A stretch of DNA of 64,000 nucleotides from Hyalangium versicolor. GTDB lineage: Bacteria; Myxococcota; Myxococcia; Myxococcales; Myxococcaceae. The notes below the pieces were generated by a model. It saw only the letters and a program-made list of their open reading frames with translations. It had not been told where the DNA came from and ran no database searches. The DNA lies in assembly GCF_020103695.1 (NCBI RefSeq), contig NZ_JAHXBF010000003.1, positions 620,001 through 684,000 on the forward strand, read 5' to 3'. The translations under genes were made by a program, and so were the position numbers. Shown in pieces: positions 8,582 to 16,885 of the stretch. The first letter of the stretch is position 1. Each line of letters opens with the position of its first letter.

Positions 8582-9319
8582 ATGGATCAGACGATGGAGC
8601 GGGCGGGCAACTTCCTTCCTCGAGTCGATGAAGCGGCGGGAAACCCAAACGCGGTGGATCGCCGGGTGGTATCGCTGACGGCTCCGGCCTCGGCGGCGGC
8701 GGAGCAGTACCGCACCCTGTATTACCGGCTGGAGCGGATGCGGGACGTGAAGCCCATGAAGATCATCGCCTTCACCTCGGCCATGCCGGGCGAGGGGAAG
8801 ACGGTGACGGCGGTGAACCTGGCGCTGTCCGCGGCCAAGGCGAACCCCGACCGGCGCATCCTGCTGATCGACGCGGATCTGCGTCGCAGCCAGGTGTCCT
8901 CGGTGCTGGGCATCCGCGGCAAGGTGGGCCTGGCGGAGCTGCTGGCCGGTGAGTGCGGGGTGCAGGACGTGGTGCGTCGCTTCAGCTCCACGCGCCTGGC
9001 AATCATCCCCGCGGGCAGCACTCCCGAGGATCCCACGCAGGTGCTGGCCAGCAGCCGGATGAAGCAGTTCCTCAAGGCGGTGCGCGACAACTTCGATGAA
9101 GTGTATATCGATCTGCCGCCCACGCTGCCCTTCGCGGATGCGTCCATCCTGAGCCACCTGACCGATGGTGTGCTCATGGTGGTGAGGGCCAACGTCACGC
9201 CGACGAAGGCCGTCAACCAGGCGGTGGAGCAGCTGCACGGTGCTCCCATCCTGGGCTGCGTGCTGAACGGTGCGGAGGTGAGTACCACTCCGTACCTGAA
9301 GAACTACGTCAAGAAGTAG
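8582..9319 (+). CDS. exoD: ExoD, bacterial tyrosine (BY) kinase
   Basis: The 245-residue cytoplasmic ATPase has the BY-kinase signature: Walker A SAMPGEGKTVTAVNLALS (Lys73), Walker A' LLIDADLRRSQ (about 94-104) and Walker B VYIDLPP. It should phosphorylate tyrosines to cycle the ExoC co-polymerase. The C-terminal tail has only two tyrosines (PYLKNYVKK), fewer than the cluster in Wzc. Several starts are in frame (GTG 8567, ATG 8576, ATG 8582). I prefer 8582 because GAGGGAG lies six bases before it. As I recall, the M. xanthus counterpart was characterised as BtkA, needed for spore maturation. Confidence 0.9.
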   Translation: MDQTMERAGNFLPRVDEAAGNPNAVDRRVVSLTAPASAAAEQYRTLYYRLERMRDVKPMKIIAFTSAMPGEGKTVTAVNLALSAAKANPDRRILLIDADLRRSQVSSVLGIRGKVGLAELLAGECGVQDVVRRFSSTRLAIIPAGSTPEDPTQVLASSRMKQFLKAVRDNFDEVYIDLPPTLPFADASILSHLTDGVLMVVRANVTPTKAVNQAVEQLHGAPILGCVLNGAEVSTTPYLKNYVKK

Positions 9320-9332
9320 GTCTGGGGTTGTT

Positions 9333-9366
9333 CCGCCGCTCCCCGCTCGTCCGGGGGGAGCGGCGG
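9333..9366 (+). other. Strong intercistronic hairpin between exoD and exoE
   Basis: CCGCCGCTCCCC (9333-9344) pairs perfectly with GGGGAGCGGCGG (9355-9366) around a 10-base loop. No U-run follows, and exoE follows 38 bases later on the same strand. It could stabilise an RNA end, act as a partial terminator or attenuator, or mark an internal processing site. Confidence 0.5.
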
Positions 9367-9404
9367 GAGTTGTCTGAGGCGGTCGGGTGGGTTGGAGGGT
9401 GCAC

Positions 9405-10775
9405 GTGCTTCGCGTCTTTCATCATTATTTCTCAGCCAAGAAGCTCACGTTCTTTCTCGCGGAGAGCTCGGCAATCGCACTGGCCTGCGTCCTGGGCGCC
9501 GCCGGCTGCGCGTGGATGTTCTCCCCCGCGGGAACGCGCCCTCCGCTGATGACGCTGCTGCCCACGCTCCTGGTGCTGAGCGCGGCGTTCGTCTTCGCCT
9601 TCCAGTTCACGCTGTACCTGCTGGATCTCTACGATTTGCGCGTGGCCGCCGAGGATCGTCAGCGCGGCTATCGCTTCCTCAAGGCCGCCGGCGTCACCGT
9701 GGCCGTGGTGGGCGTGGGCATGCTGGCGGTGGCGCTGGTGTTCCCCGTGCAGTTGCCGCCGGGCACGCTCCTGGGTGGGGCGATGGGCGCCCTGGCTGGC
9801 ACGCTGACGGTGCGCGTCGCCATCCACTCGCTGGTCGGTGAGCCTTCTCCGGTGCTCCTGATTGGGGACGGTGTGAAGGCTCGCGCGGTGATGAAGGCCA
9901 TCGAGGAGGGTGGCGAGGGTTCCTACAAGGTCGTCGCCATGGTGGACCCGCGTCGCGAGGGGGTGGGGCCGCTGGATGTGATGGCCTCGCGCCTGAAGGC
10001 CGAGTACGTGGTTCAGGCCGCGGATGACATGCGCGGCGCCAACTGGGTGGATGCGCTGCTGCGCTGCCGGCTGGATGGGCGCCTGGTGTATGACGCCACC
10101 GGCTTCTACGAGCGCGTGCTGCGCCGCATCCCCGTGCAGTTCCTGCGCGCCAGCGACTTCGCCTTCGCGGACGAGCTGACCCAGTCGCCGATGCGCCGGG
10201 CCTTCAAGCGGGCCTTCGACATCTTCGTCGCGTCGCTGCTGCTGGTGCTCGCGTCGCCGGTCCTGGTGCTGGTGGCCCTGGCCATCAAGCTGGACTCGAA
10301 AGGCCCCGTGTTCTACCGCCAGGAGCGCGTGGGCGTGGGCGGCAAGTCCTACTGGTTGTGGAAGTTCCGCAGCATGCGCACCGATGCGGAGAAGAACGGC
10401 GCGGTGTGGGCTCGAGCCAATGACGACCGCGTCACCCGGGTGGGCCGGTTCATCCGCAAGACGCGCATGGACGAGATTCCCCAGGTCTTCAACGTGCTGG
10501 TGGGGGAGATGAGCTTCGTGGGGCCTCGGCCGGAGCGCCCCGTGTTCGTCGAGCAGCTCAAGCAGCAGATTCCTTTCTACGGGCTGCGTGAGGCGGTGAA
10601 GCCGGGCATCACGGGGTGGGCGCAGATCCGCTACCCCTACGGTGCCTCGGTGGAGGACGCGCGCAACAAGCTGGAGTTCGACCTGTACTACGTGAAGAAC
10701 GGATCGCTGTTCCTGGACATCGGGATCATCTTCCACACCGTGCGGCACGTGCTGCTCGGGCGTGGAGCGAGGTAG
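9405..10775 (+). CDS. exoE: ExoE, polyisoprenyl-phosphate hexose-1-phosphate transferase
   Basis: ExoE starts repeat-unit synthesis by moving a hexose-1-phosphate onto undecaprenyl phosphate at the inner membrane. The 456-residue protein has four to five N-terminal membrane helices and a central nucleotide-fold region (VLLIGDGVKARAVMKAIEEG). A further helix precedes the bacterial sugar transferase domain (KRAFDIFVASLLLV, FYRQERVGVGGKSYWLWKFR, TRMDEIPQVFNVLVGEMSFV, GPRPERP, KPGITGWAQIRYPYG). The GTG at 9405 is chosen because GGAGG lies six bases upstream; in-frame GTGs at 9387 and 9399 lack that spacing. M. xanthus ExoE is reported to use GalNAc-1-P; the donor here cannot be read from sequence. 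Confidence 0.92.
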   Translation: MLRVFHHYFSAKKLTFFLAESSAIALACVLGAAGCAWMFSPAGTRPPLMTLLPTLLVLSAAFVFAFQFTLYLLDLYDLRVAAEDRQRGYRFLKAAGVTVAVVGVGMLAVALVFPVQLPPGTLLGGAMGALAGTLTVRVAIHSLVGEPSPVLLIGDGVKARAVMKAIEEGGEGSYKVVAMVDPRREGVGPLDVMASRLKAEYVVQAADDMRGANWVDALLRCRLDGRLVYDATGFYERVLRRIPVQFLRASDFAFADELTQSPMRRAFKRAFDIFVASLLLVLASPVLVLVALAIKLDSKGPVFYRQERVGVGGKSYWLWKFRSMRTDAEKNGAVWARANDDRVTRVGRFIRKTRMDEIPQVFNVLVGEMSFVGPRPERPVFVEQLKQQIPFYGLREAVKPGITGWAQIRYPYGASVEDARNKLEFDLYYVKNGSLFLDIGIIFHTVRHVLLGRGAR

Positions 10776-10801
10776 CGGGGACTGTAAGGACTCAGTGAGA
10801 T

Positions 10802-10820
10802 CGCGGCGGGGGCCGCCGCG
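10802..10820 (+). other. Intercistronic GC hairpin between exoE and exoF
   Basis: CGCGGCGG and CCGCCGCG pair perfectly around a GGG loop. It is the second of three strong hairpins that separate exoD, exoE, exoF and exoG. No U-run follows. Confidence 0.4.
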
Positions 10821-10871
10821 CATGGAGTGGGGTAGGGCATCATGGTCGAGTGGGCGGGAAGGGGTGGGGCT

Positions 10872-11948
10872 ATGTCGCTGATGGATCTGGATTCGACTCT
10901 CCAGGAGAAGTGGGGAGAGGATGCGAAGTCCGCCAGGCAGCAGGGGCGGAACGAGCTGCTGCAGCCTCAGGTGGATCGCCCCACGCGCATCGTCGCGATG
11001 GGTGGTGGGACCGGGCTGCCCGTGGTGCTCCGCGGCCTGGCGCGGCGGGCCACTCCGAAGGCGGGCGATCCCGGTGTGGACATCACCGCCGTGGTCACCA
11101 TGAGCGATGACGGTGGCAGCTCGGGCCGCCTGCGCCGCCTGCACGGGGTGCTGCCTCCGGGAGATATCCGCAATTGCCTGGTGGCGCTCGCGGGTGGCAA
11201 GACTGCCCTCGCGGAGGTGTTCCAGTTCCGCTTCGGTGGCGCCAAGGGCCTGGCCGGGCACGCGGTGGGCAACCTGCTCATCGCCGCGCTGGCGGAGCTC
11301 AAGGGGGATTTCCTCGAGGCGGTGCGCGTCTCCGGGGAGATGCTGGGGGCTCGGGGGCAGGTGCTGCCGTGCACGCTGGCTCCGGTGCAGCTCGTGGCGA
11401 AGATGGATGACTCCACCGAGGTGGTGGGTGAGAGCAACATCGTCCGCGCCCACGGCCGGGTGCAGCGGGTGTCGCTGAGCCCGCGCTCTCCTCCTCCTTC
11501 GGAGGGATTGCTGGAGTCCATCCACAGCGCGGACTTGATCGTCATCGGGCCGGGCTCGCTGTACTCGAGCGTCATTCCGAACCTGTTGGTGGATGGGGTG
11601 GCCCAGGCGCTGCGCGAGACTCGAGCGCTCAAGGTGATGGTCGCCAACCTGATGACTCAGCCGGGGGAGACGGATGGCATGGACTGCCTGGACCATGTCC
11701 GAGCGGTTATCGACCACGCGGGCCCGGTGCTGGATGCGGTGCTCATCAACGGCACTCCGCCTCCGGTCGATGCCATCCAGCGCTATGCGCGCAAGGGTGC
11801 GTATGTCATCCCGGTGAACCGCCGCGAGCTCATCAGCGCGGGTGTGGTTCCGGTAGAGGCGGACCTCCTCAAGGAGGGGTCCAAGATTCGACATGACGGC
11901 GGGAAGATCGCTCGCTGCCTGCTGAAGATGGCCCGCTGCGGCTTGTAG
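10872..11948 (+). CDS. exoF: ExoF, YvcK/CofD-like protein
   Basis: The 358-residue cytosolic protein belongs to the YvcK (gluconeogenesis factor) family of the CofD-like fold. It shows an N-terminal Rossmann motif VAMGGGTGLPVVLRGLARR, then VTMSDDGGSSGRLRRLHG, LPPGDIRNCLVAL and IVIGPGSLYSSVIPNLLVDG. Family members in Firmicutes and actinobacteria bind UDP-sugars such as UDP-GlcNAc and affect envelope growth, so a sugar-nucleotide sensor in the exo pathway is a reasonable inference. The ATG at 10872 is preceded by GGAAGGGG; an alternative ATG at 10842 would add ten residues. There is no known catalytic role in polysaccharide assembly. Confidence 0.85.
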   Translation: MSLMDLDSTLQEKWGEDAKSARQQGRNELLQPQVDRPTRIVAMGGGTGLPVVLRGLARRATPKAGDPGVDITAVVTMSDDGGSSGRLRRLHGVLPPGDIRNCLVALAGGKTALAEVFQFRFGGAKGLAGHAVGNLLIAALAELKGDFLEAVRVSGEMLGARGQVLPCTLAPVQLVAKMDDSTEVVGESNIVRAHGRVQRVSLSPRSPPPSEGLLESIHSADLIVIGPGSLYSSVIPNLLVDGVAQALRETRALKVMVANLMTQPGETDGMDCLDHVRAVIDHAGPVLDAVLINGTPPPVDAIQRYARKGAYVIPVNRRELISAGVVPVEADLLKEGSKIRHDGGKIARCLLKMARCGL

Positions 11949-11977
11949 CCGGGCCCGAGCATTCCCACCTTGTCTGC

Positions 11978-12007
11978 GCGCGGCTGTCCCGGGGGGGAGG
12001 GCCGCGC
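11978..12007 (+). other. Intercistronic inverted repeat between exoF and exoG
   Basis: GCGCGGC (11978-11984) and GCCGCGC (12001-12007) form a 7-bp stem around a 16-base G-rich loop, ending 18 bases before the exoG ATG. It could influence exoG translation. Confidence 0.3.
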
Positions 12008-12025
12008 CTTGGGAGTTCTGCACAT

Positions 12026-13144
12026 ATGGAAGCCAGACAGCTCACGCCCGAGCCGAGTGTCCAGGAGGTGACGGACCGGGCCGGGTTCATGGCGCTCGCG
12101 CCCGAGTGGAACGCGCTCGTCGAGGCCACCTCCGACGAGATCTTCTATCGCCACGAGTTCCTGCGGATCTGGATCGACAACTTCGCGCCCTCGGCGCAAA
12201 TGCGGATCCTCACGCTGCGGGACGCGGAGGGGCGGTTGACGGCGGCGCTGCCGTTGATGGCCGAGCGCGCGACGATGTACGGCGTGCCGGTGCGGCAGCT
12301 CTCGGCGACGGCGAATCCGCACTCGTGCCGGTTTGATTTGATTGCCCGGGAGCCCGAGGCCGCCGCGGCGATGTTCCTCGCCTGGTTGCGCATGGACCGG
12401 AGCTGGGACGTGCTGCGGCTGACGGATGTGCCGGATGGTGGAGCAGGGTGGAGCCTGCTCGAGGAGGCGCGGAGTGCGGGGCTGCCCACGGGGACGTGGG
12501 AGTCGCTCCAGTCGCCCTACGTGCCGCTCCCGGCCACCCGTGAGGCCTACCTGGCCTCGCTCCAGTCCAAGTTCAAGGCCAACTGCCGCCGGCGCCGCAA
12601 GAAGCTGGAGGAGAGGGGCCGGGTGACGTTCGAGCGGGTGGACGGCGGCCTCGAGTTGGAGGGCAAGCTGGAGGAGGGCTTTGCGCTCGAGCAGAGCGGC
12701 TGGAAGGGGCAGCGCGGCACGGCGATGGCTCAGGATGGGGCCACTCGCGGCTTCTACACGGAGCTGGCGCGGGACTCGGCCTACGCGGGGCGCTTGTCGC
12801 TCTACTACCTGCGCCTGGATGGGCGGCCGGTGGCCTTCCAGTACGGGCTGACCTACGGCGGGCGCTACTTCCTGCTCAAGCCTGGTTACGACGAGAGCCT
12901 CAAGGAGTGCAGCCCGGGCCAGCTCCTGATGGAGGAGGTGTTGGCGGACTGCATCTCGCGGGGGTTGCGCGAGTTCGACTTCCTGGGGCCGGACATGGTG
13001 TGGAAGCGCGACTGGACGGACAAGGTCCGGCACCACACGTGGATCTCTATTTTCAGCGACTCGGCCTTCGGGCGCGCGCTGTGCGCGGCGAAGTTCCGCT
13101 GGGTCCCCGCGGCAAAAGAGGTGATGGCGCGATGGAAGAAGTGA
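12026..13144 (+). CDS. exoG: ExoG, BcsL/CelD-type GNAT acyltransferase
   Basis: This 372-residue cytosolic protein has the two-lobed FemAB-like GNAT layout of the Acetyltransf_6 (BcsL/CelD) family. Its second lobe has the characteristic YYLRLDGRPVAFQYGLTYGG, YFLLKPGYDESL and REFDFLGPDMVWKRDW, with a basic tract KFKANCRRRRKKLEERGR before it. It probably acylates or aminoacylates the sugar repeat unit or its nucleotide precursor. ExoI has the same fold and ends in an equivalent DFLRGTETYKSDW motif, so the two are paralogues, and ExoH (aminotransferase) between them could supply the amino group they acylate. The start at 12026 has GGGAG nine bases upstream. Confidence 0.87.
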   Translation: MEARQLTPEPSVQEVTDRAGFMALAPEWNALVEATSDEIFYRHEFLRIWIDNFAPSAQMRILTLRDAEGRLTAALPLMAERATMYGVPVRQLSATANPHSCRFDLIAREPEAAAAMFLAWLRMDRSWDVLRLTDVPDGGAGWSLLEEARSAGLPTGTWESLQSPYVPLPATREAYLASLQSKFKANCRRRRKKLEERGRVTFERVDGGLELEGKLEEGFALEQSGWKGQRGTAMAQDGATRGFYTELARDSAYAGRLSLYYLRLDGRPVAFQYGLTYGGRYFLLKPGYDESLKECSPGQLLMEEVLADCISRGLREFDFLGPDMVWKRDWTDKVRHHTWISIFSDSAFGRALCAAKFRWVPAAKEVMARWKK

Positions 13145-14313
13145 GCTCGATACAGAAGCTGTTCGTTCCCTCGCTGCCCACGCTCTGGCCGAGCATGCTC
13201 TGGGGCCGGTCGCAGCCGAGCACCACCTTCCAGCCGTTCGCCGCGCGGAACGTGCGTTACTTCTACTTCGCTCGGAACGCCGTCTGGCTCACGGTGAAGA
13301 TGCTGGGGCTGGACAAGGGCGAGGTGCTCATGCCCGCCTACCACCATGGCGTGGAGGTGGAGGCCGTGGTGGACGCTGGCGCCACGCCGCGCTTCTACCG
13401 GGTGGGCTCGCGCTGGGACGTGGACCTGCAGGACGTGGAGAAGAAGATCGGCCCGAAGACGAAGGCCCTCTACCTCATCCACTACGCGGGCTTCCCGGGG
13501 CCTGCGGCGGAGATGCGCCAGATCGCGGATCGCCATGGGCTGCCGCTCATCGAGGACTGTGCGCTGTCGCTGTTGTCCGCGGACGGCACGGTGCCGCTGG
13601 GGACGACGGGGGACATCGGCATCTTCTGCCTCTACAAGACGCTGCCGGTGCCCAACGGGGGCGCGCTGACCATCAACGGCCAGCGTCAGTACAGCCTGCC
13701 GGAGCCGCCCGCTCCGCCGTCGACCTCGACGTTCAGCCACACGGTCTCCGCGCTGCTGCAGAACCTGGAACTCCGAGGTGGGACAATGGGCCGAGGATTG
13801 CGCCGCCTCGTCCGCAGCGTGGGGCACGGCACGGTGAAGGCCGCCAACATCGAGCGCGTGGCCACGGGGACGCAGCACTTCAACCGCGATCACGTGGATC
13901 TGGGCATGAGCCCGCTGACGAAGAAGATCGCCCTGGCGCAGGATCTGGAGGGCATCGTCGAGAAGCGGCGGCGCAACTACTTCTTCCTGCTGGGACGGTT
14001 GCGCGAGGTGTCCCCGCCGCTGTTCAACCAGTTGCCGCCGGGCGTGTGCCCGCTGTTCTACCCGCTGGTGGTGAACGACAAGGCGGAGGTGATGGCGAAG
14101 CTGCACGAGCAGGGCATCGACGCCATCGACTTCTGGAAGCGTTTCCACCCCGCGTGTGACGCGGCGGCGTTCCCCGAGGTGCTGGAGCTGCGGCGCTCCA
14201 TCGTGGAGATCCCTTGCCACCAGGACCTCAGCCCCGAGGTGATGGCGTCCGTGGCCTCGGCGGTGCGCGAGGCGGTGAAGGCGGATCGCCGTCCCCGCAG
14301 GCGCGCGAGCTGA
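13132..14313 (+). CDS. exoH: ExoH, DegT/DnrJ/EryC1-type sugar aminotransferase
   Basis: The 393-residue PLP enzyme is likely to make an amino sugar at the nucleotide-sugar level for the spore-coat repeat unit. Family landmarks are EVLMPAYHHGVEVEAVVDAG, a ring-nitrogen Asp in IEDCALSL (Asp142) and the Schiff-base Lys169 in FCLYKTLPVPNGG. It starts at 13132 inside the 3' end of exoG (13-base overlap), so the two are translationally coupled. A GTG nine bases later is possible. The C-terminal half is less conserved to my eye (ILRGT-type strands not obvious), so substrate class is not assignable. Confidence 0.88.
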   Translation: MEEVSSIQKLFVPSLPTLWPSMLWGRSQPSTTFQPFAARNVRYFYFARNAVWLTVKMLGLDKGEVLMPAYHHGVEVEAVVDAGATPRFYRVGSRWDVDLQDVEKKIGPKTKALYLIHYAGFPGPAAEMRQIADRHGLPLIEDCALSLLSADGTVPLGTTGDIGIFCLYKTLPVPNGGALTINGQRQYSLPEPPAPPSTSTFSHTVSALLQNLELRGGTMGRGLRRLVRSVGHGTVKAANIERVATGTQHFNRDHVDLGMSPLTKKIALAQDLEGIVEKRRRNYFFLLGRLREVSPPLFNQLPPGVCPLFYPLVVNDKAEVMAKLHEQGIDAIDFWKRFHPACDAAAFPEVLELRRSIVEIPCHQDLSPEVMASVASAVREAVKADRRPRRRAS

Positions 14314-14341
14314 TTCCCACTTCTTCGAGGGTCGACAGACC

Positions 14342-15541
14342 ATGATTCGTGAATCCGAGGTGACTCCGGAGCCGCAGCCGTCACAGTGGCTTCGGGTGGA
14401 GATCGTCCACGAGCTCTCCGTGCTGGCGCGGATGCGCCCCGAGTGGGACGCGCTGCTCGACGCGAGCGACGCGGGCCCGTTCAATGCGTGGGAGTGGATC
14501 TACCCGTGGTGCCGCCGCATCGCTCCAGAGCGGCGGCCGCTGGTCCTCACGGCGAGGGATCGCACCGGCGCGCTGGTGGGGCTGATGCCGCTCGGCTTCG
14601 AGCTGCGCCACGTGCTGGGCCGGCAGGTGGGACGGCTGTCCTTCCTGGGCGAGACGCACATCGGCAGTGACTACCTGGACGTGGTGGCTCGGCGGGGCCT
14701 GGAGGAGGCGGTGACTCGCGCCTTCGCGAATGGGCTGCGCGAGATGCACGGCGGTTGGGATGTGCTGGACCTCACGGACCTGCGCGAGGACTCGCTGACC
14801 GTGAAGGTGCTGCGCGAGACGTTCCCGGATCTGGAGGTCCGTGTGACGGAGCGCTACGTGTGCCCGTACGAGGCCTTCACGCCCGGCGAGCCGTTCGATG
14901 CGTTCCTCAAGCGCACGGGCCGGCGGGACAACTACCTGCGCCGCCGGAAGTGGCTGGAGAAGCAGGAGGGCTACCGTATCGAGCGCACCGAGGTTCCGGG
15001 CGAGCTGGCCGGGCCGATGACGGACTTCTTCCGATTGCACGAGATGCGCTGGGCGGAGGATGGAGGTTCCCAGGGCATCAAGGGCAAGGGCGTGGAAGCC
15101 TTTCACCGGGACGCCACGCAGTTCCTGGCCGAACGTGGCCGGCTTCGCATGTACACGATGAAGGTGGCGGGCCAGGCGGTCGCCTCGGTGTACGGCATCA
15201 TTCACCGGGACACGTTCATCTACTTCCAGGCCGGTTACGATCCGCAGTGGCGCAACCGGAGCGTGGGCCTGGTGCTCGTGGGCGAGACGTTCAAGGACGC
15301 CATCGAGTCGGGCCTCCGGGAGTACGACTTCCTCCGAGGCACCGAGACATACAAATCCGACTGGACGACGAAGCAGCGGCGCACGGTGGCGGTGCGCATC
15401 CATGCCGCCCAGGGGGTGGGGCACTGGTTCACCCGGCAGGAGGAGGTGGCGCGTGACGCCCGTGAGGTGGTCAAGCGCATGCTGCCCGCCAACACGGTCG
15501 AGCGCATCCGGAGGCTCCGGAGACGCCGAGCCGCGGTGTAA
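14342..15541 (+). CDS. exoI: ExoI, BcsL/CelD-type GNAT acyltransferase
   Basis: The 399-residue protein is a paralogue of ExoG with the same two-lobe acyltransferase arrangement. Landmarks are PFNAWEWIYPWCRRI in the first lobe, a basic RTGRRDNYLRRRKWLEKQ segment, and ASVYGIIHRDTFIYFQAGYD plus REYDFLRGTETYKSDW in the second. Like ExoG it should transfer an acyl group to an amino sugar made by ExoH. The ATG at 14342 follows a GAGGG ribosome site. It is the last gene of the exoA-I operon; the downstream region converges on the ccm operon. Confidence 0.87.
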   Translation: MIRESEVTPEPQPSQWLRVEIVHELSVLARMRPEWDALLDASDAGPFNAWEWIYPWCRRIAPERRPLVLTARDRTGALVGLMPLGFELRHVLGRQVGRLSFLGETHIGSDYLDVVARRGLEEAVTRAFANGLREMHGGWDVLDLTDLREDSLTVKVLRETFPDLEVRVTERYVCPYEAFTPGEPFDAFLKRTGRRDNYLRRRKWLEKQEGYRIERTEVPGELAGPMTDFFRLHEMRWAEDGGSQGIKGKGVEAFHRDATQFLAERGRLRMYTMKVAGQAVASVYGIIHRDTFIYFQAGYDPQWRNRSVGLVLVGETFKDAIESGLREYDFLRGTETYKSDWTTKQRRTVAVRIHAAQGVGHWFTRQEEVARDAREVVKRMLPANTVERIRRLRRRRAAV

Positions 15542-15774
15542 GGCTTTGGCTCCTCGGGGAAGCCCTGCCTGCTGGGAACCGCGAATCCATGGCGCAGCCC
15601 CCGCAGCCTGGCGGAGGCGCCATCGGTACATGGTCACACCGCAGGCACGATGAGCCCGTGTCGGGCGGGTTGGGGACGAACCTGTAGGACTGGTGGACAG
15701 GTTGGCGCGAACCGCGCCCGGAGGGGGCTCCTCCTCGGCAGAGACTCAGAGGACGCCTTCCGCGACGAGCTCAT

Positions 15775-15810
15775 AGGCACACCAGGTCGCAGGAACCGAG
15801 CGCCGAGGGT
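15775..15810 (+). repeat. Direct repeat, copy 1 (~36 bp)
   Basis: AGGCACACCAGGTCGCAGGA followed by ACCGAGCGCCGAGGG matches the second copy at 15858-15893 with a handful of substitutions. The copies are spaced 83 bases apart. Confidence 0.55.
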
Positions 15811-15847
15811 GGCAGAGGAGGCCTGTCGGTCGGGAACCGCGTACCAA

Positions 15848-15868
15848 CTGGTATGACAGGCATACCAG
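15848..15868. other. Perfect inverted repeat CTGGTATG/CATACCAG
   Basis: An 8-bp perfect stem has a 5-base loop (ACAGG) and is preceded by a further half-site, TACCAACTGGTA, that is itself palindromic (15842-15853). It overlaps the start of the second direct repeat. It could be a terminator or an operator. The sequence resembles TGGT...ACCA operators of GntR-type regulators, but no promoter is obvious here. Confidence 0.4.
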
Positions 15869-15893
15869 GTCGCAGAAATCGGGCGCCGAGGGG
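15858..15893 (+). repeat. Direct repeat, copy 2 (~36 bp)
   Basis: AGGCATACCAGGTCGCAGAA followed by ATCGGGCGCCGAGGGG is the second copy of the repeat starting at 15775. It ends eleven bases before the last gene of the ccm operon. Confidence 0.55.
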
Positions 15894-15904
15894 AGACTCT
15901 GGCC

Positions 15905-16885
15905 CTACCGGCCAGCTTCCTGGCGGAGCTGGGCGATCGCGGCGTCGAGCCCCGGAGGCTGCTGGTTGCGCGGCACTTCCACCGTGAAGCGCTCGAAGTA
16001 ATCCAGCGCCTTGTTGCGGTTGCCCGACTGCAGGTTGATGAAGCCCAGGAAGAGCAACGCCTCCTGCGCGCCCGGATAGGTATCCGCCAGCTCCAGCAGC
16101 TCGGCTTCGGCGGCCTGCAGATCGCCTCGGAGCGCATGCAGCACCCCAAGGTGCACCCGGGACTCGACGTGGAACGGATCCACGGCGAGCGCCTTGTTGG
16201 TGATCTTCTCGGCCTGCTCGAGTTCGCGCGTCCGGATCATCTCGTGCCCCACGAACGCCGAGGCCTCGAGATCGTTCGGGTTCGCAGCCAGCCGCTCCTT
16301 GGCCGCAGTGAGCTCCTCATCCTCCGAGGGCATCTGCTGCTGCTGTTGCTGGCCCATACCACCTTGGGCCGAGGGCACCTTTCCGGTGGCCTCCATGCCG
16401 TCAGTCCGCGTCTGCTGATTCGAGACGAGCAGGTATCCCAGCGCTCCGAAGAAGAGGACGACCCCCGCGCCCCAAAGGGCACCCACCATCTGCGGGTTCC
16501 GAGCCGCGAAGCCCGTCGGAGCCGGAGCCGCCTGCCCGTGGGCAGGAGCCGAAGAGCCAGGAGCGCCAGACGTTCCAGGCTTGCGCTGGTTCAGATACTC
16601 GTCTCGGGCCCGCAGAGCCGCCGCGGCCTCACGCTCCAGCCGGGACTTCTCCGCCTCGAACTGCTCGGGCGCCAGGCTGTGCTTGTCCGCCACCAGCTCT
16701 TTCAGTTGCTCGATGAGCGACTGCGCGCGCCGATCGAGATCGTCCAGGACGCCATCGCGCTGAGGCTCGGGACTGGCAGCCTTTCCACCGCCCTTGCCGC
16801 GCTGGAGCAGCATGTAGGCTGCTCCACAGAGCAGCGAGATCGCGAGGGCGATGAGCCCGGGCCACCAGTTGGTCTGCTGCGTCAT
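15905..16885 (-). CDS. TPR-containing cytochrome c biogenesis protein (CcmI-like)
   Basis: The 326-residue membrane protein is last in the ccm operon. It has an N-terminal helix (about 9-26, LIALAISLLCGAAYMLL) and a charged coiled-coil region (about 45-95, SLIEQLKELVADKHSLAPEQ). A second helix lies near residues 132-152 (VVLFFGALGYLLVSN), with a poly-Gln stretch (GMGQQQQQQMPSE) and C-terminal TPR repeats from about 190 on (AANPNDLEASAFVGHEMIRT, NLQSGNRNKALDYFERFTV). CcmI-type proteins hold apocytochrome c for heme ligation, which fits the operon and the four-base overlap with ccmH. Confidence 0.8.
   Translation of the reverse strand: MTQQTNWWPGLIALAISLLCGAAYMLLQRGKGGGKAASPEPQRDGVLDDLDRRAQSLIEQLKELVADKHSLAPEQFEAEKSRLEREAAAALRARDEYLNQRKPGTSGAPGSSAPAHGQAAPAPTGFAARNPQMVGALWGAGVVLFFGALGYLLVSNQQTRTDGMEATGKVPSAQGGMGQQQQQQMPSEDEELTAAKERLAANPNDLEASAFVGHEMIRTRELEQAEKITNKALAVDPFHVESRVHLGVLHALRGDLQAAEAELLELADTYPGAQEALLFLGFINLQSGNRNKALDYFERFTVEVPRNQQPPGLDAAIAQLRQEAGR

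Larger units (their letters stand above)
15542..15904. other. Convergent intergenic region with hairpins and short repeats
   Basis: No convincing gene lies in these 363 bases between the ends of exoI and the ccm operon. It carries an inverted repeat AACCTGT/ACAGGTT (15679-15703, 11-base loop), a hairpin at 15848-15868, a pair of ~36-base direct repeats (15775 and 15858) and a repeated GGGAACCGCG near 15580 and 15830. The hairpins may act as terminators for the two converging operons. Confidence 0.5.

Noticed and set aside
9432..12023. 863-codon minus-strand open frame across exoE-exoF
   Set aside because: Repetitive His/Arg/Gln/Ala composition and no family match, while the other strand has convincing sugar-transferase and YvcK motifs.
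15650..15856. 68-codon open frame in the exoI-ccm gap
   Set aside because: No ribosome site, Arg-rich translation and overlap with hairpins and direct repeats. Unlikely to be a gene.
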